This document shows, in pieces, positions 1-9,191 of a DNA stretch of 64,000 nt. Under the pieces are notes generated by a model. It was not told the origin of the DNA and searched no databases. It was given only the letters and a program-made list of their open reading frames with translations. This stretch comes from Chitinophaga sp. (GTDB lineage: Bacteria; Bacteroidota; Bacteroidia; Chitinophagales; Chitinophagaceae), in NCBI RefSeq assembly GCF_017745275.1, contig NZ_JAGHZS010000001.1:1289449-1353448 (forward strand). Reading direction: 5' to 3'. A program made the translations under genes and the position numbers. The number at the start of each line of letters is the position of its first letter. Position 1 is the first letter of the stretch.

Positions 1-422
1 CGGCCTTTGGGATAGTTGTTACCTACGCCAAAACGCAGTCGCGGATACTGGTTGGTGCCCAATGATTCCTGGATACTTTTCAAACCGTTATGCCCGGCAT
101 CGCTGCCACCGGGGCGCAACCGGATCACTTCTATTGGAAGTGCCAGGTCATCGAGAATCACCAACAGGTTTTCAATAGGAATTTTCTCCTTATCCATCCA
201 GTATTTCACCGCACGGCCGCTGAGGTTCATGTAAGTAGTAGGTTTAATCACAATAAAGGTTTTGCCTTTCCATTTACATTCCGCTACATCCGCCAGGCGA
301 TCATTATTGAAAACTGCGTTATGCTTGGCAGCAAATGCATCTGCTACATCAAACCCAATATTATGGCGGGTATGTTTGTATTCGTCTCCGATATTGCCTA
401 ATCCTGCAATTAAGTATTTCAT
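1..422 (-). CDS. pth: Peptidyl-tRNA hydrolase, 3' end cut by window edge
   Basis: Pth cleaves peptidyl-tRNA that drops off the ribosome and recycles the tRNA; it is cytosolic. Reading the minus strand from the ATG at 422 gives [20 protein letters not shown], the family N-terminus with the GLGN and TRHNIG signatures (catalytic His within the latter). Downstream come [11 protein letters not shown], then LDDLALP, then [14 protein letters not shown], all core Pth motifs. About 140 codons are present; the family is usually 185-195 residues, so roughly 50 C-terminal residues lie beyond the left edge. It is downstream of rplY on the same strand, separated by a terminator and a long inverted repeat. 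rplY-pth adjacency is common in bacteria. Confidence 0.95.
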   Translation of the reverse strand, partial: MKYLIAGLGNIGDEYKHTRHNIGFDVADAFAAKHNAVFNNDRLADVAECKWKGKTFIVIKPTTYMNLSGRAVKYWMDKEKIPIENLLVILDDLALPIEVIRLRPGGSDAGHNGLKSIQESLGTNQYPRLRFGVGNNYPKG

Positions 423-430
423 TTGAGAAA

Positions 431-527
431 AATTACGAATTACAAATTACGAATTACGGAGTTGAGAGAAGATAATTACGGAAGATCTTCCCGAAAATCC
501 GTAATTCGTAATTTGTAATTCGTAATT
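431..527. repeat. Long inverted repeat, AATTACG-type arms
   Basis: Perfect 30-bp arms (431-460 and 498-527) flank a 37-nt loop that contains the palindrome GGAAGATCTTCC (480-491). Each arm is itself a near-tandem run of AATTACG/AATTACA words. It fills the gap between rplY and pth. A second copy of the same arm type lies at 5292-5405. Confidence 0.85.
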
Positions 528-534
528 CTAAACT

Positions 535-566
535 AAAAAGCCCCTCTAAAAGTAGAGAGGCTTTTT
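535..566 (-). terminator. Rho-independent terminator of rplY
   Basis: An A-tract, the stem CCCCTCT/AGAGAGG with a short AAAAGT-type loop, then CTTTTT. It lies 20 bp beyond the rplY stop codon. Read on the minus strand it is a classic hairpin followed by U residues; the flanking A-tract could let it work in both directions. Confidence 0.8.
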
Positions 567-586
567 GGAAAAATATTTCTAAAAGA

Positions 587-1177
587 TTATTTCTTTTTAG
601 CGTCTTTTTCAGCAGTAGCTTCTTCCTGACGCAGCTGACGGGTCATTACCACAGAAGCGATAGGAATACGTGGAGAGTTAGTGATTTCAACACCTTCCAG
701 TTTCACGTCTTCAACGCGGATGTTACCGTTCAGCTCCAGGTTCTCGATGTTAACTTCGATGTTTTCTACCAGGTGCTTAGGCAAAGTTTTAACTTTCAGT
801 GCTTTCAGTTTGCTCACCAGTTTACCACCAGCTTTAACACCTACAGAAGAACCTACCAGTTTAATTGGAATAGTTACATTCACTTGTTTGTCTTCTACCA
901 GCTCCATGAAATCGATGTGAGCGAGTGCGTCAGTAACTACGTCAAACTGCATATCTTTCAATACGCATCTGTAAGTTTTAGCGCCCAGTTTAATTTCTGC
1001 GATCTGGAAAGCAGCAGTGTAAACCAGGTTTTTGAATGCTTTTGCAGGAGCTGAAAAATTAACAGTTTCTGCACCCCCGTAAATAACGCAAGGCACTTTT
1101 TCCTCAGAACGGATCTGGCGGGTGGCTTTTTTGCCGAATTCGCTCCTGAGTTGTCCTTCGATGGTTATTGTTTTCAT
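587..1177 (-). CDS. rplY: 50S ribosomal protein L25 / general stress protein Ctc
   Basis: Binds 5S rRNA in the large ribosomal subunit. The 196-residue product has the L25 five-strand barrel (about residues 1-90, with KVPCVIYGG) followed by the TL5/CTC C-terminal domain (about 95-180, with the usual KLPKHL-like segment as TLPKHLVENIEVNIENLEL). It ends in an Ala/Glu/Lys-rich tail, which is the long Ctc form rather than the short E. coli L25. It is 37 bp downstream of prs on the same strand; prs-ctc is a widely conserved pair, so the two are probably cotranscribed. A terminator follows the stop. Confidence 0.95.
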   Translation of the reverse strand: MKTITIEGQLRSEFGKKATRQIRSEEKVPCVIYGGAETVNFSAPAKAFKNLVYTAAFQIAEIKLGAKTYRCVLKDMQFDVVTDALAHIDFMELVEDKQVNVTIPIKLVGSSVGVKAGGKLVSKLKALKVKTLPKHLVENIEVNIENLELNGNIRVEDVKLEGVEITNSPRIPIASVVMTRQLRQEEATAEKDAKKK

Positions 1178-1214
1178 TGTTTAGACAATTTATATTGATG
1201 ATTAAAAATACTTC

Positions 1215-2183
1215 TTATTCTCCCCGGCGATGACTGTGAATAAACAGGCTGGTGATAGACTTGTTTTCGTGCATGTTACGAATAGCTACCGCAAACAGCT
1301 CTGCTACTGAAATCACCTTTATCTTGGAATCGGGCCCCTGCGGTTTGATAGGAATGGTATCACATACCACTATCTCCTGCAGTACTGAGTTCTGGATATT
1401 TTCGTACGCATTTCCGCTAAATACGGGGTGCGTACAAAATGCACGTACACTTCTGGCGCCTTTTTCCTTTAACAGGTTAGCGGCTTTGGAAAGGGTACCT
1501 GCAGTATCACAGATATCGTCAATGAGCACAATGTCCCTGTTTGTTACGTCTCCAATTACTACCATGGATGCGATTTCATTGGCACGCTTACGATGTTTGT
1601 CGCAAATCACCATTTCCGCATTAAAGTAAGAGGCTACTTCACGTACTCTGTTAGTACTTCCTACGTCAGGGGACGCAAAGGTAAGGTTTTCCAGCCTTAA
1701 ATTCTCTATATAAGGAATAAAAATAGCGGAACTATCGAGGTGGTCCACCGGGATATCGAAGAAACCCTGGATCTGCGGAGCATGTAAATCCATGGTTATC
1801 ACTCTGTTAGCACCTGCAGAGGTCAGCAAATTAGCGACCAGTTTAGAGCCGATGGCTACACGGGGTTTGTCCTTTCTATCCTGGCGGGCATATCCGAAAT
1901 AAGGAATTACGGCGGTAATGTAGCCGGCGGAAGCACGTTTGGCGGCATCAATCATCAGTAATAGTTCCAGCAGGTTATCTGATGGAGCACTGGTGCCCTG
2001 GATGAGAAAAACATAGTCGCCACGGATACTTTCCAGGAATACCGGCTGAATTTCGCCATCACTGAATTTCTGGATTTTTACTTTGCCAAGACCGCCATTA
2101 AGACCCTTGCCATATTTCTTGGCAATTTTCTCGGCCAATGCCGGATTACTGTTGCCTGTGAAAATTTTTACTGAAGGTTGCAT
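1215..2183 (-). CDS. prs: Ribose-phosphate pyrophosphokinase (PRPP synthetase)
   Basis: Makes PRPP from ribose 5-phosphate and ATP for nucleotide, His, Trp and NAD synthesis. The 322 residues show the ATP-site segment YFGYARQDRK (about 95-104), the DLHAPQIQGFF flag region (132-142) and the PRPP-binding loop DIVLIDDICDTAGT (217-230). Length matches the class I family. The ATG start gives MQPSVKIFTG, which aligns with family N-termini. A TAGTTTTG box (2210-2217, minus strand) sits about 26 nt upstream. Confidence 0.96.
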   Translation of the reverse strand: MQPSVKIFTGNSNPALAEKIAKKYGKGLNGGLGKVKIQKFSDGEIQPVFLESIRGDYVFLIQGTSAPSDNLLELLLMIDAAKRASAGYITAVIPYFGYARQDRKDKPRVAIGSKLVANLLTSAGANRVITMDLHAPQIQGFFDIPVDHLDSSAIFIPYIENLRLENLTFASPDVGSTNRVREVASYFNAEMVICDKHRKRANEIASMVVIGDVTNRDIVLIDDICDTAGTLSKAANLLKEKGARSVRAFCTHPVFSGNAYENIQNSVLQEIVVCDTIPIKPQGPDSKIKVISVAELFAVAIRNMHENKSITSLFIHSHRRGE

Positions 2184-2245
2184 ACTAGATACTAGTGGAA
2201 AAGAGGTTGCAAAACTATGATTTTTGGGTGTACCAGCCTGATTTT

Positions 2246-2285
2246 TTTTAAAACAACTATCATATAGTTATTTTAAAACAACTAT
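2246..2285. repeat. Direct repeat TTTTAAAACAACTAT x2
   Basis: Two perfect 15-bp copies (2246-2260 and 2271-2285) with a 25-bp period. The first copy ends in AACTAT, which pairs with ATAGTT at 2264-2269 to give a small hairpin. It lies between the divergent prs and radC genes, just upstream of the prs -7 box, so it could be an operator. That function is inference. Confidence 0.5.
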
Positions 2286-2435
2286 AACATGCATTCTTTC
2301 AATTGGATCGGAAAGGTAAAAGCTCCCGAAAAATTCTCATAACGATCGGTACCCAATATAACAATTTTATAACGATCAGAAGAATATAGAATAAAAAAAT
2401 GGGGGTGTGGCAGGAAAAAACCGGGGGAAGAGAAG

Positions 2436-2443
2436 TATATTTG
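2436..2443 (+). promoter_or_regulatory. Putative -7 box of radC
   Basis: TATATTTG matches the Bacteroidota TAnnTTTG consensus, 17 nt before the ATG. No clear TTTG -33 element is present. Confidence 0.45.
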
Positions 2444-2460
2444 AGTAAATGGAATAAGTC

Positions 2461-3168
2461 ATGTTTGTAACCCTCGAACCAGCCCCCCATCTGGCCATTC
2501 GTCATTGGCCGGAAAATGAAAAGCCCAGAGAAAAATTAATGAATACCGGTGCTGCCACCCTCAGCGATGCAGAGCTACTGGCCATTCTATTGCATACCGG
2601 CCATAAGCACAAATCTGCCCTGGAATTAGCCACAGAAATACTACGCCTGGTACATAACAATCTCGCTGAACTGGGAAAAATCAATGTGAAACAGCTGCAA
2701 AAGCTCCGTGGAATGGGCCACGCCAAAGCAGTCACTGTTTTAGCAGCCATGGAACTGGCCCGCAGACGGCAAGCCGGCGCCATCCATAAGAAAAGCATTA
2801 TCAGATGCGGTGCAGACGCCGCCCTGTATTTTAAACCCCTGCTCGCCGATCAATGTCATGAATCTTTTCATGTGATGTTTCTCAACCACGCCAATAAAGT
2901 GCTGAAACACCGCTGTATGAGCAGTGGCGGCATGACCAGCACCGTAGTAGATACCCGCATCATTTTCCGCGAAGCCCTCGACACCAACGCTACCAAGTTA
3001 TTACTCTGCCATAACCACCCATCCGGTAGCCTCCGCCCCAGCCAGGCAGATATCCACATTACGCGCAAAATAAAAGACGTGGGAGGCCTCTTCGATATTG
3101 ATGTAATGGACCATATCATTGTTTCTGAAACCGGCTATTGCAGCCTTGTGGAAGAAGGAATGATATGA
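2461..3168 (+). CDS. radC: RadC family JAB/MPN-domain protein
   Basis: The 235 residues carry an N-terminal UPF0758 helical part with a helix-hairpin-helix (KLRGMGHAKAVTV, about 81-93), then the JAB metalloprotease-like domain with HNHPSG (184-189) and a downstream Asp (197). This is the full zinc-site pattern H-x-H-x(7)-S-x-x-D. The old label 'DNA repair protein' is not well supported experimentally; the true substrate is unknown. The ATG is preceded by TATATTTG (2436-2443), a good -7 box. The next gene starts 46 bp downstream. Confidence 0.92.
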   Translation: MFVTLEPAPHLAIRHWPENEKPREKLMNTGAATLSDAELLAILLHTGHKHKSALELATEILRLVHNNLAELGKINVKQLQKLRGMGHAKAVTVLAAMELARRRQAGAIHKKSIIRCGADAALYFKPLLADQCHESFHVMFLNHANKVLKHRCMSSGGMTSTVVDTRIIFREALDTNATKLLLCHNHPSGSLRPSQADIHITRKIKDVGGLFDIDVMDHIIVSETGYCSLVEEGMI

Positions 3169-3213
3169 GATGATGATATTTGTTTACTTTCGCGAATATT
3201 TATTCATTTCCAT

Positions 3214-4200
3214 ATGCTCAAAATAGGACTCTTCGGCGTAGGACACTTAGGTAAAATACACCTCTCTCAACTAGCCACTATGAAAGACGTAGAAGTGATC
3301 GGCTTCTATGATCCAAACAATGCAAATGCAGCCAGTATCTCCGAGCAATATAATATTCCGCGCTTCACCGTGGCGGAAGAACTCATACAGTTGGTAGATG
3401 CCATCGATATTGTGGCCCCTACCACCCTGCACTTTAAATTATGTGAACAAGCCATCCGGAACGGCAAACACATATTTGTGGAAAAACCCATGACCAACAC
3501 CATGGATGAAGCTAAAACACTGGTAAAACTGGTGGATGAAGCCAATATCAAATTCCAGGTGGGCCATGTGGAAAGATTCAACCCCGCCTTCCTGGCACTC
3601 AAAGGGTACGATCTTAAACCCATGTTTATTGAAGTACATCGCCTGGCTGAATTCAATCCACGCGGCACCGATGTAAGTGTCATCCTTGATCTGATGATCC
3701 ATGATATCGACATCATCCTGAGCATCGTGAAATCTACCGTGAGCCGTATTTCTGCCAGCGGCGTAGCCGTAATGAGCGACACACCGGATATCGCCAACGT
3801 ACGCATCGAATTCCATAATGGTTGCGTAGCTAATCTTACCTCCAGCCGCATCTCGCTGAAGAAAATGCGCAAAATGCGCCTCTTCCAGAAAGACGCTTAT
3901 ATCGGCATTGACTTCCTCGATAAAAAAGCAGAGATCATCAAACTCAAAACACCGGAAGATGAAGGCCTGTTTACCCTGGATATCGAAACCAACAATGGCA
4001 AAAAAACCATTGCGATCGATAACCCGGAAATTAAACAGTCCAACGCTATCCGCATGGAACTGGAAATGTTCCGCGACAGCATCCTGCAAAATAAACCAGT
4101 AGCCGTAAATGCGATCGATGGGCTGCAGGCAATGGATGTTGCCCACCAGATTTTAGCGAAAATAAATAAAGGACTGTCTGAAACAGCCGCCGCCAAATAA
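3214..4200 (+). CDS. Gfo/Idh/MocA family NAD(P)-dependent oxidoreductase
   Basis: The 328-residue protein has a Rossmann N-terminus with the dinucleotide motif GVGHLGKIH (8-16), the family EKP signature in FVEKPM (about 88-93) and the substrate-domain motif DLMIHDIDI with the conserved His. Substrates of this family are usually sugars or inositol derivatives; which one cannot be read from sequence. The gene begins 46 bp after radC and ends 56 bp before the small lipoprotein gene, all on the plus strand. TACTTTCG just upstream may be a promoter -7 element. Confidence 0.9.
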   Translation: MLKIGLFGVGHLGKIHLSQLATMKDVEVIGFYDPNNANAASISEQYNIPRFTVAEELIQLVDAIDIVAPTTLHFKLCEQAIRNGKHIFVEKPMTNTMDEAKTLVKLVDEANIKFQVGHVERFNPAFLALKGYDLKPMFIEVHRLAEFNPRGTDVSVILDLMIHDIDIILSIVKSTVSRISASGVAVMSDTPDIANVRIEFHNGCVANLTSSRISLKKMRKMRLFQKDAYIGIDFLDKKAEIIKLKTPEDEGLFTLDIETNNGKKTIAIDNPEIKQSNAIRMELEMFRDSILQNKPVAVNAIDGLQAMDVAHQILAKINKGLSETAAAK

Positions 4201-4256
4201 TTAGTGATTGTAACAAAAGCCGCCGTCTGCCCGTTTTCATAGCTCAACCAATAATT

Positions 4257-4583
4257 ATGAAACGTATATTCTTTGTGCTGACGGCGGCCCTGGTTTTATC
4301 TTCCTGCTTTAAAGATCCACCTACTGTATCCGCCTATATGTGGTACAAAGAAACACTTTGTAACGACCCATGGGGCAAAGCATTAACCACCAAAAGTGAC
4401 ACCGTAGCTGCCTGGCTCACCAAACAAAATATCAAATTTGAATACGTTACCATCCAGGGAGAAATATTCCAGGGTGCAGCCAATGTTACAAAATGCGACA
4501 CCTTCACCAACCGTTTGATTAGTGCCCATATTCTGTATGCTGACACCACAAAAGCAACGGCAGCAGGCTTCAGAAGTCGCTAA
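4257..4583 (+). CDS. Small lipoprotein of unknown function
   Basis: 108 residues. The N-terminus MKRIFFVLTAALVLSSC is a lipoprotein signal peptide with the lipobox LSSC, so the mature protein should start at Cys17 and sit in the cell envelope. The rest has no recognised domain; two further Cys (residues about 35 and 82) could form a disulfide. It follows the Gfo/Idh gene on the same strand and converges with ispD. Confidence 0.7.
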   Translation: MKRIFFVLTAALVLSSCFKDPPTVSAYMWYKETLCNDPWGKALTTKSDTVAAWLTKQNIKFEYVTIQGEIFQGAANVTKCDTFTNRLISAHILYADTTKATAAGFRSR

Positions 4584-4595
4584 GTCAAAATAATC

Positions 4596-5282
4596 TTACG
4601 CAATGGCCTGCCTGTCTTTCAACAACGCTTCCGCAATCGTGAGATCCAGTGGTTTGGTAATTTTAATATTAGACTCCTCTCCTGCCACCAGGTACACAGG
4701 ATGTCCCAGTCGCTCCACTACCGTGGCTTCATCCGTAAACAACGGATCATAAGGCAGTTCAAAAGCAGGCAGAATTAATTCCGAGAGAAAGGTTTGAGGG
4801 GTTTGAATGATTTTAAAACGATCACGGTCCACAGCGGCATTATTGCTGCCTGCTATTTCCCGGATACTATCTTTCATATCCACTACCGGAATAGCGCTAC
4901 CATGGCTGATAGCAGTGTCATAACAGTGACGGATCAACGTAGGAGACACCAACGGGCGAACGCCGTCATGCACAAACACCACCGATGGTGTGGTGACTTG
5001 CTGCAAGCCGTTTTTTACAGAATGGAAACGGGTTTCGCCTCCCTTTACAAGAGTAACAGCTGGCCGGTGTTCAAAGGCGGATAATATATCGTTGGCAAAA
5101 GTGAAATGGGCTTCCGGTAGTACCAATACAATTTCCATATCCGGAAAAGCAGTGGCGAAAGCAGCAATAGTGTGGTATAGTACAGGTTTTCCTGACAGGT
5201 TCAGAAACTGTTTTGGGACAGCGCTCTGCATCCGGGTACCGGAGCCTCCGGCAACAATGATGGCTACTTTTTTATATTCCAT
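4596..5282 (-). CDS. ispD: 2-C-methyl-D-erythritol 4-phosphate cytidylyltransferase
   Basis: Third step of the MEP isoprenoid pathway (CTP + MEP to CDP-ME). The 228 residues show the nucleotide-binding AGGSGTRM near residue 12, KQFL, and the catalytic FVHDGVRPLV. The chosen ATG at 5282 gives MEYKKVAIIVAGGSGTRM, typical for IspD. A longer frame starting at a TTG at 5306 would read into the adjacent inverted repeat and is rejected. It ends 12 bp from the convergent lipoprotein gene. Confidence 0.94.
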   Translation of the reverse strand: MEYKKVAIIVAGGSGTRMQSAVPKQFLNLSGKPVLYHTIAAFATAFPDMEIVLVLPEAHFTFANDILSAFEHRPAVTLVKGGETRFHSVKNGLQQVTTPSVVFVHDGVRPLVSPTLIRHCYDTAISHGSAIPVVDMKDSIREIAGSNNAAVDRDRFKIIQTPQTFLSELILPAFELPYDPLFTDEATVVERLGHPVYLVAGEESNIKITKPLDLTIAEALLKDRQAIA

Positions 5283-5291
5283 ATAAGAAGG

Positions 5292-5405
5292 AATTACGAA
5301 TTTCAAATTACGAATTACGGATTTGTGAGTAGATAGCAGCGAAGATTGTATTCGCGTTTACTGTCTACCAACAAATCCGTAATTCGTAATTTGAAATTCG
5401 TAATT
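5292..5405. repeat. Long inverted repeat, AATTACG-type arms (second copy)
   Basis: Perfect 35-bp arms (5292-5326 and 5371-5405) continue with GTAGATAG/CTGTCTAC and an inner GCGAA/TTCGC stem. It fills almost the whole space between the queA stop (5409) and the ispD start (5282). The outer 20 bp share the AATTACG/AATTTCAAATTACG words of the 431-527 element. Confidence 0.85.
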
Positions 5406-5408
5406 TTT

Positions 5409-6458
5409 TTAAACGATCAACATGGCATCGCCATAGCTGAAGAAACGGTATTTTTCCTTAATCGCCTGTTGATAAGCTTCCATTACCAGGTCATATCCTG
5501 CAAAAGCGCAGGTCATGATCAGTAAGCTGGTCTTAGGCAGGTGGAAGTTAGTTACCATTGCATTTGGAATAGCAAATTCGTAAGGCGGATGAATGAACGT
5601 GTTTGTCCATCCTTCAGCAGCCTTCAGGTGGTTTTGCGCAGTCACAGAAGATTCCACCGCACGAACAGAGGTAGTACCGATCGCGCAGATTTTGCGGTTC
5701 TCTTCCTTCGCTTTGTTCACCACTTTCACAGCATGATCTTCAATGTGGAAATACTCCGCATCCATTTTGTGCTTGCTCAGGTCTTCTACCTCGATAGGAC
5801 GGAAAGTACCTAAACCAGTGTGCAGCGTTACTTCTGCAAACTTAACACCTTTGATTTCCAAACGCTTGATCAACTCGCGGCTGAAGTGCAAACCGGCAGT
5901 AGGTGCAGCTACAGCGCCTTCGTATTTGGCATACACCGTTTGATAACGCTCTTTATCTTCATCTTCCGGCTTACGTTTAATATACTTAGGCAACGGCGTT
6001 TCACCCAGCTGATCTAACACCTGTTTGAACTCATCATCATTACCCTCAAATAAAAAACGAATAGTACGGCCTCTGGAAGTAGTGTTATCAATTACTTCTG
6101 CCACCAACGTTTCGTCATCGCCAAAATACAATTTGTTGCCTACACGAATTTTACGGGCCGGGTCAACAATTACATCCCACAGGCGGTTTTGCTTGTTCAG
6201 CTCACGCAGCAGGAATACCTCAATTTTTGCTCCTGTCTTTTCTTTACGACCATACAATCTCGCAGGGAATACCTTCGTATTGTTCACAATCATTACGTCC
6301 TTGTCGTTGAAATAACCGAGGATGTCTTTGAATACTTTGTGCTCAATTTTGCCGGTATTACGATGTACCACCATTAAACGTGATTCATCTCTTGTCTTGC
6401 TTGGGTGCTGGGCGATCAGATTTAAAGGAAGATCGAATTTGAACTGTGATAGTTTCAT
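5409..6458 (-). CDS. queA: tRNA preQ1(34) S-adenosylmethionine ribosyltransferase-isomerase
   Basis: Transfers and isomerises the ribosyl group of SAM onto preQ1 at the tRNA wobble position, giving epoxyqueuosine. The 349-residue product begins [20 protein letters not shown] and contains [10 protein letters not shown], the [12 protein letters not shown] segment, HTGLGTFRP and [10 protein letters not shown], all QueA hallmarks. The ATG at 6458 is preferred over upstream Met codons because it aligns with the family and because a TTTTG-N20-TAGCTTTG promoter lies just upstream, so the longer frame would start at or before the promoter. Confidence 0.95.
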   Translation of the reverse strand: MKLSQFKFDLPLNLIAQHPSKTRDESRLMVVHRNTGKIEHKVFKDILGYFNDKDVMIVNNTKVFPARLYGRKEKTGAKIEVFLLRELNKQNRLWDVIVDPARKIRVGNKLYFGDDETLVAEVIDNTTSRGRTIRFLFEGNDDEFKQVLDQLGETPLPKYIKRKPEDEDKERYQTVYAKYEGAVAAPTAGLHFSRELIKRLEIKGVKFAEVTLHTGLGTFRPIEVEDLSKHKMDAEYFHIEDHAVKVVNKAKEENRKICAIGTTSVRAVESSVTAQNHLKAAEGWTNTFIHPPYEFAIPNAMVTNFHLPKTSLLIMTCAFAGYDLVMEAYQQAIKEKYRFFSYGDAMLIV

Positions 6459-6487
6459 ATTACGGTATGAATGAATTTTTAGAGGTG

Positions 6488-6520
6488 CAAAGCTACCGAT
6501 TAATATCAACATCATCAAAA
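6488..6520 (-). promoter_or_regulatory. queA promoter (TTTTG-N20-TAGCTTTG)
   Basis: On the minus strand TTTTG (6516-6520) and TAGCTTTG (6488-6495) are 20 nt apart, fitting the Bacteroidota primary-sigma consensus. The -7 box is 29 nt before the queA ATG. Confidence 0.6.
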
Positions 6521-6557
6521 AATGATATAAAACACATATTAATCAGGTAATTATACA

Positions 6558-8306
6558 TTACATTCCTTTCGGAATAGCCGCAATCAGTTGTCGCGTATAA
6601 GGATCCTGCGGATGATTATAAACCGCATCTGCCGCCCCCATTTCTACTATTTTCCCCCGCTGCATCACCATCATCCGGTCGCTGATAAACCGTACCACCG
6701 ACAAATCATGGGAAATAAAAATACAAGTGAAGCCCAGCTCCTCCCGTAAACGGATCAGCAAATTCAGCACCTGCGCCTGTATACTCACGTCCAGCGCTGC
6801 TACCGATTCATCACAGATAATAAAGGATGGCTCTACTGCCAATGCCCGGGCAATCACAATCCGCTGCCGTTGCCCACCTGAAAACTCGTGTGGATAACGC
6901 TGATAATAATCCGCCGGCAAGTTCACCTTCTCCAGTAAGGCTACTACTCTTTCCTTCCGGGTACGTTCATTTCCATACAAGCCATGTACCTGCATGGGCT
7001 CCAGGATAGCTGTACCAATAGTTTGACGCGGATTCAGCGAAGCATATGGGTCCTGGAAAATCAATTGCATATCCTTGCGCAATGCCCGCATTTCTCCCGG
7101 CGACAAGCTGCCGATGTCCTGTCCTTTATAAATAATTTGTCCGGCAGTGGGAGGAATTAATCTGAGCAAAGACCTGCCCAAAGTAGTTTTACCACAGCCT
7201 GATTCTCCCACCAGTCCCAGGGTTTCACCGGTTTTCACTTCAAAGCTCACATCATCTACCGCCTTTGACCATTGCAACACCTTGCCGGTAATGCTTTTCT
7301 TCACCGGGAACCAGGTTTTAAGTCCGGTTACCTGCAACAATGGCGGGGCCGCCGCCAGTTGTTGCTCCCGTTGTTGCAATACTGCAGGAGGAATCACCAG
7401 GGAACGTACTAATTCCTGTATAGCGCCGGCTTTTTCGTATATCTGTCCCTGTGAGTCTGTTTCCATGAAGTCACGAATCACCGGAAGCCGCACCAAACGC
7501 TTATCCAATGGAGGCCTGCAAGCCAGGAGTCCTTTGGTATAAGGGTGTTGAGGATGCTGAAACACCGCTTTCACATCTCCCGTTTCTACAATATTTCCTT
7601 TATACATCACCACTACCCTGCTGGCAATTTCAGCCACTACACCCAGGTCGTGCGTAATGAAGATCACGCTCATATCCATTTGTTGCTGTAGCTCCCGGAG
7701 TAATTCCAGGATTGCCTTCTGCACCGTTACATCCAGGGCGGTAGTAGGTTCATCAGCTATCAGCAGGCGGGGGTGACAGGAAATAGCCATCGCAATCATG
7801 ACCCGTTGTTTTTGTCCACCGGACAACTCATGCGGATAACGATTCATGATGCCGGCAGGATCCGGTAGTTTAACTTTTTCGAAAAGGGCTATCACCTGTT
7901 CACGGGTAGCGGCACGGGTGGGATGGTTGTGCAGGCGAATGGCTTCCGCCACCTGGTCGCCGCAGGTATGTAGCGGGTTAAGGGCCGTCATTGGCTCCTG
8001 GAATATCATGGCAATTTCATTGCCCCGGTAGCTGCGCATGTCTGCAGCAGGCAGTTGTAGCAGGTCTACTGCTACTTCCCCTGTTGCCTGGTACAGGATT
8101 TTTCCTCCGGAGATGACGCCTGGCAATTCTATCAGTCGCATGAGCGAAAGTGCGGTTACGGATTTACCGGAACCGGATTCTCCTACTACGCCCACGATTT
8201 CTCCTTTACCAATGGAAAGGGAAATCTGATTAACAGCTGTTGTTGTTGTGGGGCCTGACCGAAAAGTAACGGCCAGGTCCTGTATCTCTACCCGCGTGGA
8301 AAGCAT
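6558..8306 (-). CDS. Dual-ATPase ABC transporter ATP-binding protein, peptide/nickel type
   Basis: A fusion of DppD- and DppF-like ATPases, as in YejF or GsiA, that powers uptake of peptides or related substrates. The 582 residues have two complete nucleotide-binding domains: Walker A GESGSGKS (about 43-50) with signature LSGGQKQR and Walker B LLIADEP, and Walker A GESGCGKT (about 368) with FSGGQRQR and FIICDES. In the second Walker B the catalytic Glu is kept (CDES). Oligopeptide C-terminal extensions are present after each domain. No permease or binding protein lies nearby. The ATG at 8306 is chosen over TTG codons at 8321-8324. It starts 20 bp after amn, so it is probably cotranscribed. 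Confidence 0.88.
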   Translation of the reverse strand: MLSTRVEIQDLAVTFRSGPTTTTAVNQISLSIGKGEIVGVVGESGSGKSVTALSLMRLIELPGVISGGKILYQATGEVAVDLLQLPAADMRSYRGNEIAMIFQEPMTALNPLHTCGDQVAEAIRLHNHPTRAATREQVIALFEKVKLPDPAGIMNRYPHELSGGQKQRVMIAMAISCHPRLLIADEPTTALDVTVQKAILELLRELQQQMDMSVIFITHDLGVVAEIASRVVVMYKGNIVETGDVKAVFQHPQHPYTKGLLACRPPLDKRLVRLPVIRDFMETDSQGQIYEKAGAIQELVRSLVIPPAVLQQREQQLAAAPPLLQVTGLKTWFPVKKSITGKVLQWSKAVDDVSFEVKTGETLGLVGESGCGKTTLGRSLLRLIPPTAGQIIYKGQDIGSLSPGEMRALRKDMQLIFQDPYASLNPRQTIGTAILEPMQVHGLYGNERTRKERVVALLEKVNLPADYYQRYPHEFSGGQRQRIVIARALAVEPSFIICDESVAALDVSIQAQVLNLLIRLREELGFTCIFISHDLSVVRFISDRMMVMQRGKIVEMGAADAVYNHPQDPYTRQLIAAIPKGM

Positions 8307-8326
8307 AGCGGGAAGATACAACAATT

Positions 8327-9097
8327 CTAAAAACGCAGGTGCTTCACGGTTTGGTGACTATCGATCAGCTTCTGCAAAGAGTCGATCCCCACTTTCAGGT
8401 GACGTTCCACATATTTGGTGGTTACCTTTTTGTCGCTTTCTTCCGTTTTCACGCCTTCCGGCACCATGGGTTGGTCAGATACGAGCAATAAAGCGCCGGT
8501 AGGAATTTTATTATAGAAGCCTACTGAGAAAATAGTGGCGGTTTCCATATCCACCGCCATCGCCCTGATTTTTTCCAGGTATTGCTTAAATTCTGCATCA
8601 TGTTCCCATACGCGGCGGTTAGTGGTATAGCAGGTACCTGTCCAATAATCGTAACCGGAGTCACGGATAGTGGTGGAAATAGCCTTCTGCAGGGCAAATG
8701 CGGGCAGTGCAGGTACTTCCGGCGGGAAATAGTCGTTGCTGGTACCTTCCCCCCGAATGGCTGCGATAGGCAGTATCAGGTCGCCGATGTTATTTTTCTT
8801 TTTCAACCCGCCGCATTTTCCGAGGAATAATACTGCTTTGGGAGAGATGGCAGATAAGAGGTCCATCACGGTAGCCGCGCCGGGACTTCCCATCCCGAAG
8901 TTAATGATGGTAATATCTCCTGCAGTAGCGCATTGCATAGGTTTACCGGCGCCAACGATTTCAACGTTGTTCCATTCGGCAAACATAGTCACATAGTTAC
9001 TGAAATTGGTGAGGAGGATGTGGGACCCGAAGCGGTCCAGTTTCTCACCCGTGTAGCGAGGCAGCCAATTAGCTACAATTTCTTCTTTTGTCTTCAT
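8327..9097 (-). CDS. amn: AMP nucleosidase
   Basis: Hydrolyses AMP to adenine and ribose 5-phosphate. The 256-residue protein is the short Bacteroidota form that consists of the nucleoside-phosphorylase fold only. Seen: TIINFGMGSPGAATVMDLL, the phosphate-site segment LGKCGGL, and the MAVDMETATIFSVGF signature for purine binding. The ATG at 9097 is preceded by a well-formed promoter. The ABC ATPase gene follows on the same strand. Confidence 0.88.
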   Translation of the reverse strand: MKTKEEIVANWLPRYTGEKLDRFGSHILLTNFSNYVTMFAEWNNVEIVGAGKPMQCATAGDITIINFGMGSPGAATVMDLLSAISPKAVLFLGKCGGLKKKNNIGDLILPIAAIRGEGTSNDYFPPEVPALPAFALQKAISTTIRDSGYDYWTGTCYTTNRRVWEHDAEFKQYLEKIRAMAVDMETATIFSVGFYNKIPTGALLLVSDQPMVPEGVKTEESDKKVTTKYVERHLKVGIDSLQKLIDSHQTVKHLRF

Positions 9098-9111
9098 AGC
9101 CTTTTGACAAG

Positions 9112-9141
9112 CAAATATAAGGTTTTGTTCGCTAACGGCAA
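9112..9141 (-). promoter_or_regulatory. amn promoter (TTG-N19-TATATTTG)
   Basis: Minus strand: TTG at 9139-9141 and TATATTTG at 9112-9119 with 19 nt between, 14 nt upstream of the ATG. A strong fit to TTTG-N19-TAnnTTTG. Confidence 0.65.
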
Positions 9142-9191
9142 TATTATCCTAATGTGACTATCTTCGCGGGTGTATTAAACATCGTCGCATC

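Noticed and set aside
5283..5306. Longer N-terminus of IspD from TTG 5306
   Set aside because: The extra residues are encoded by the inverted repeat and are absent from the family.
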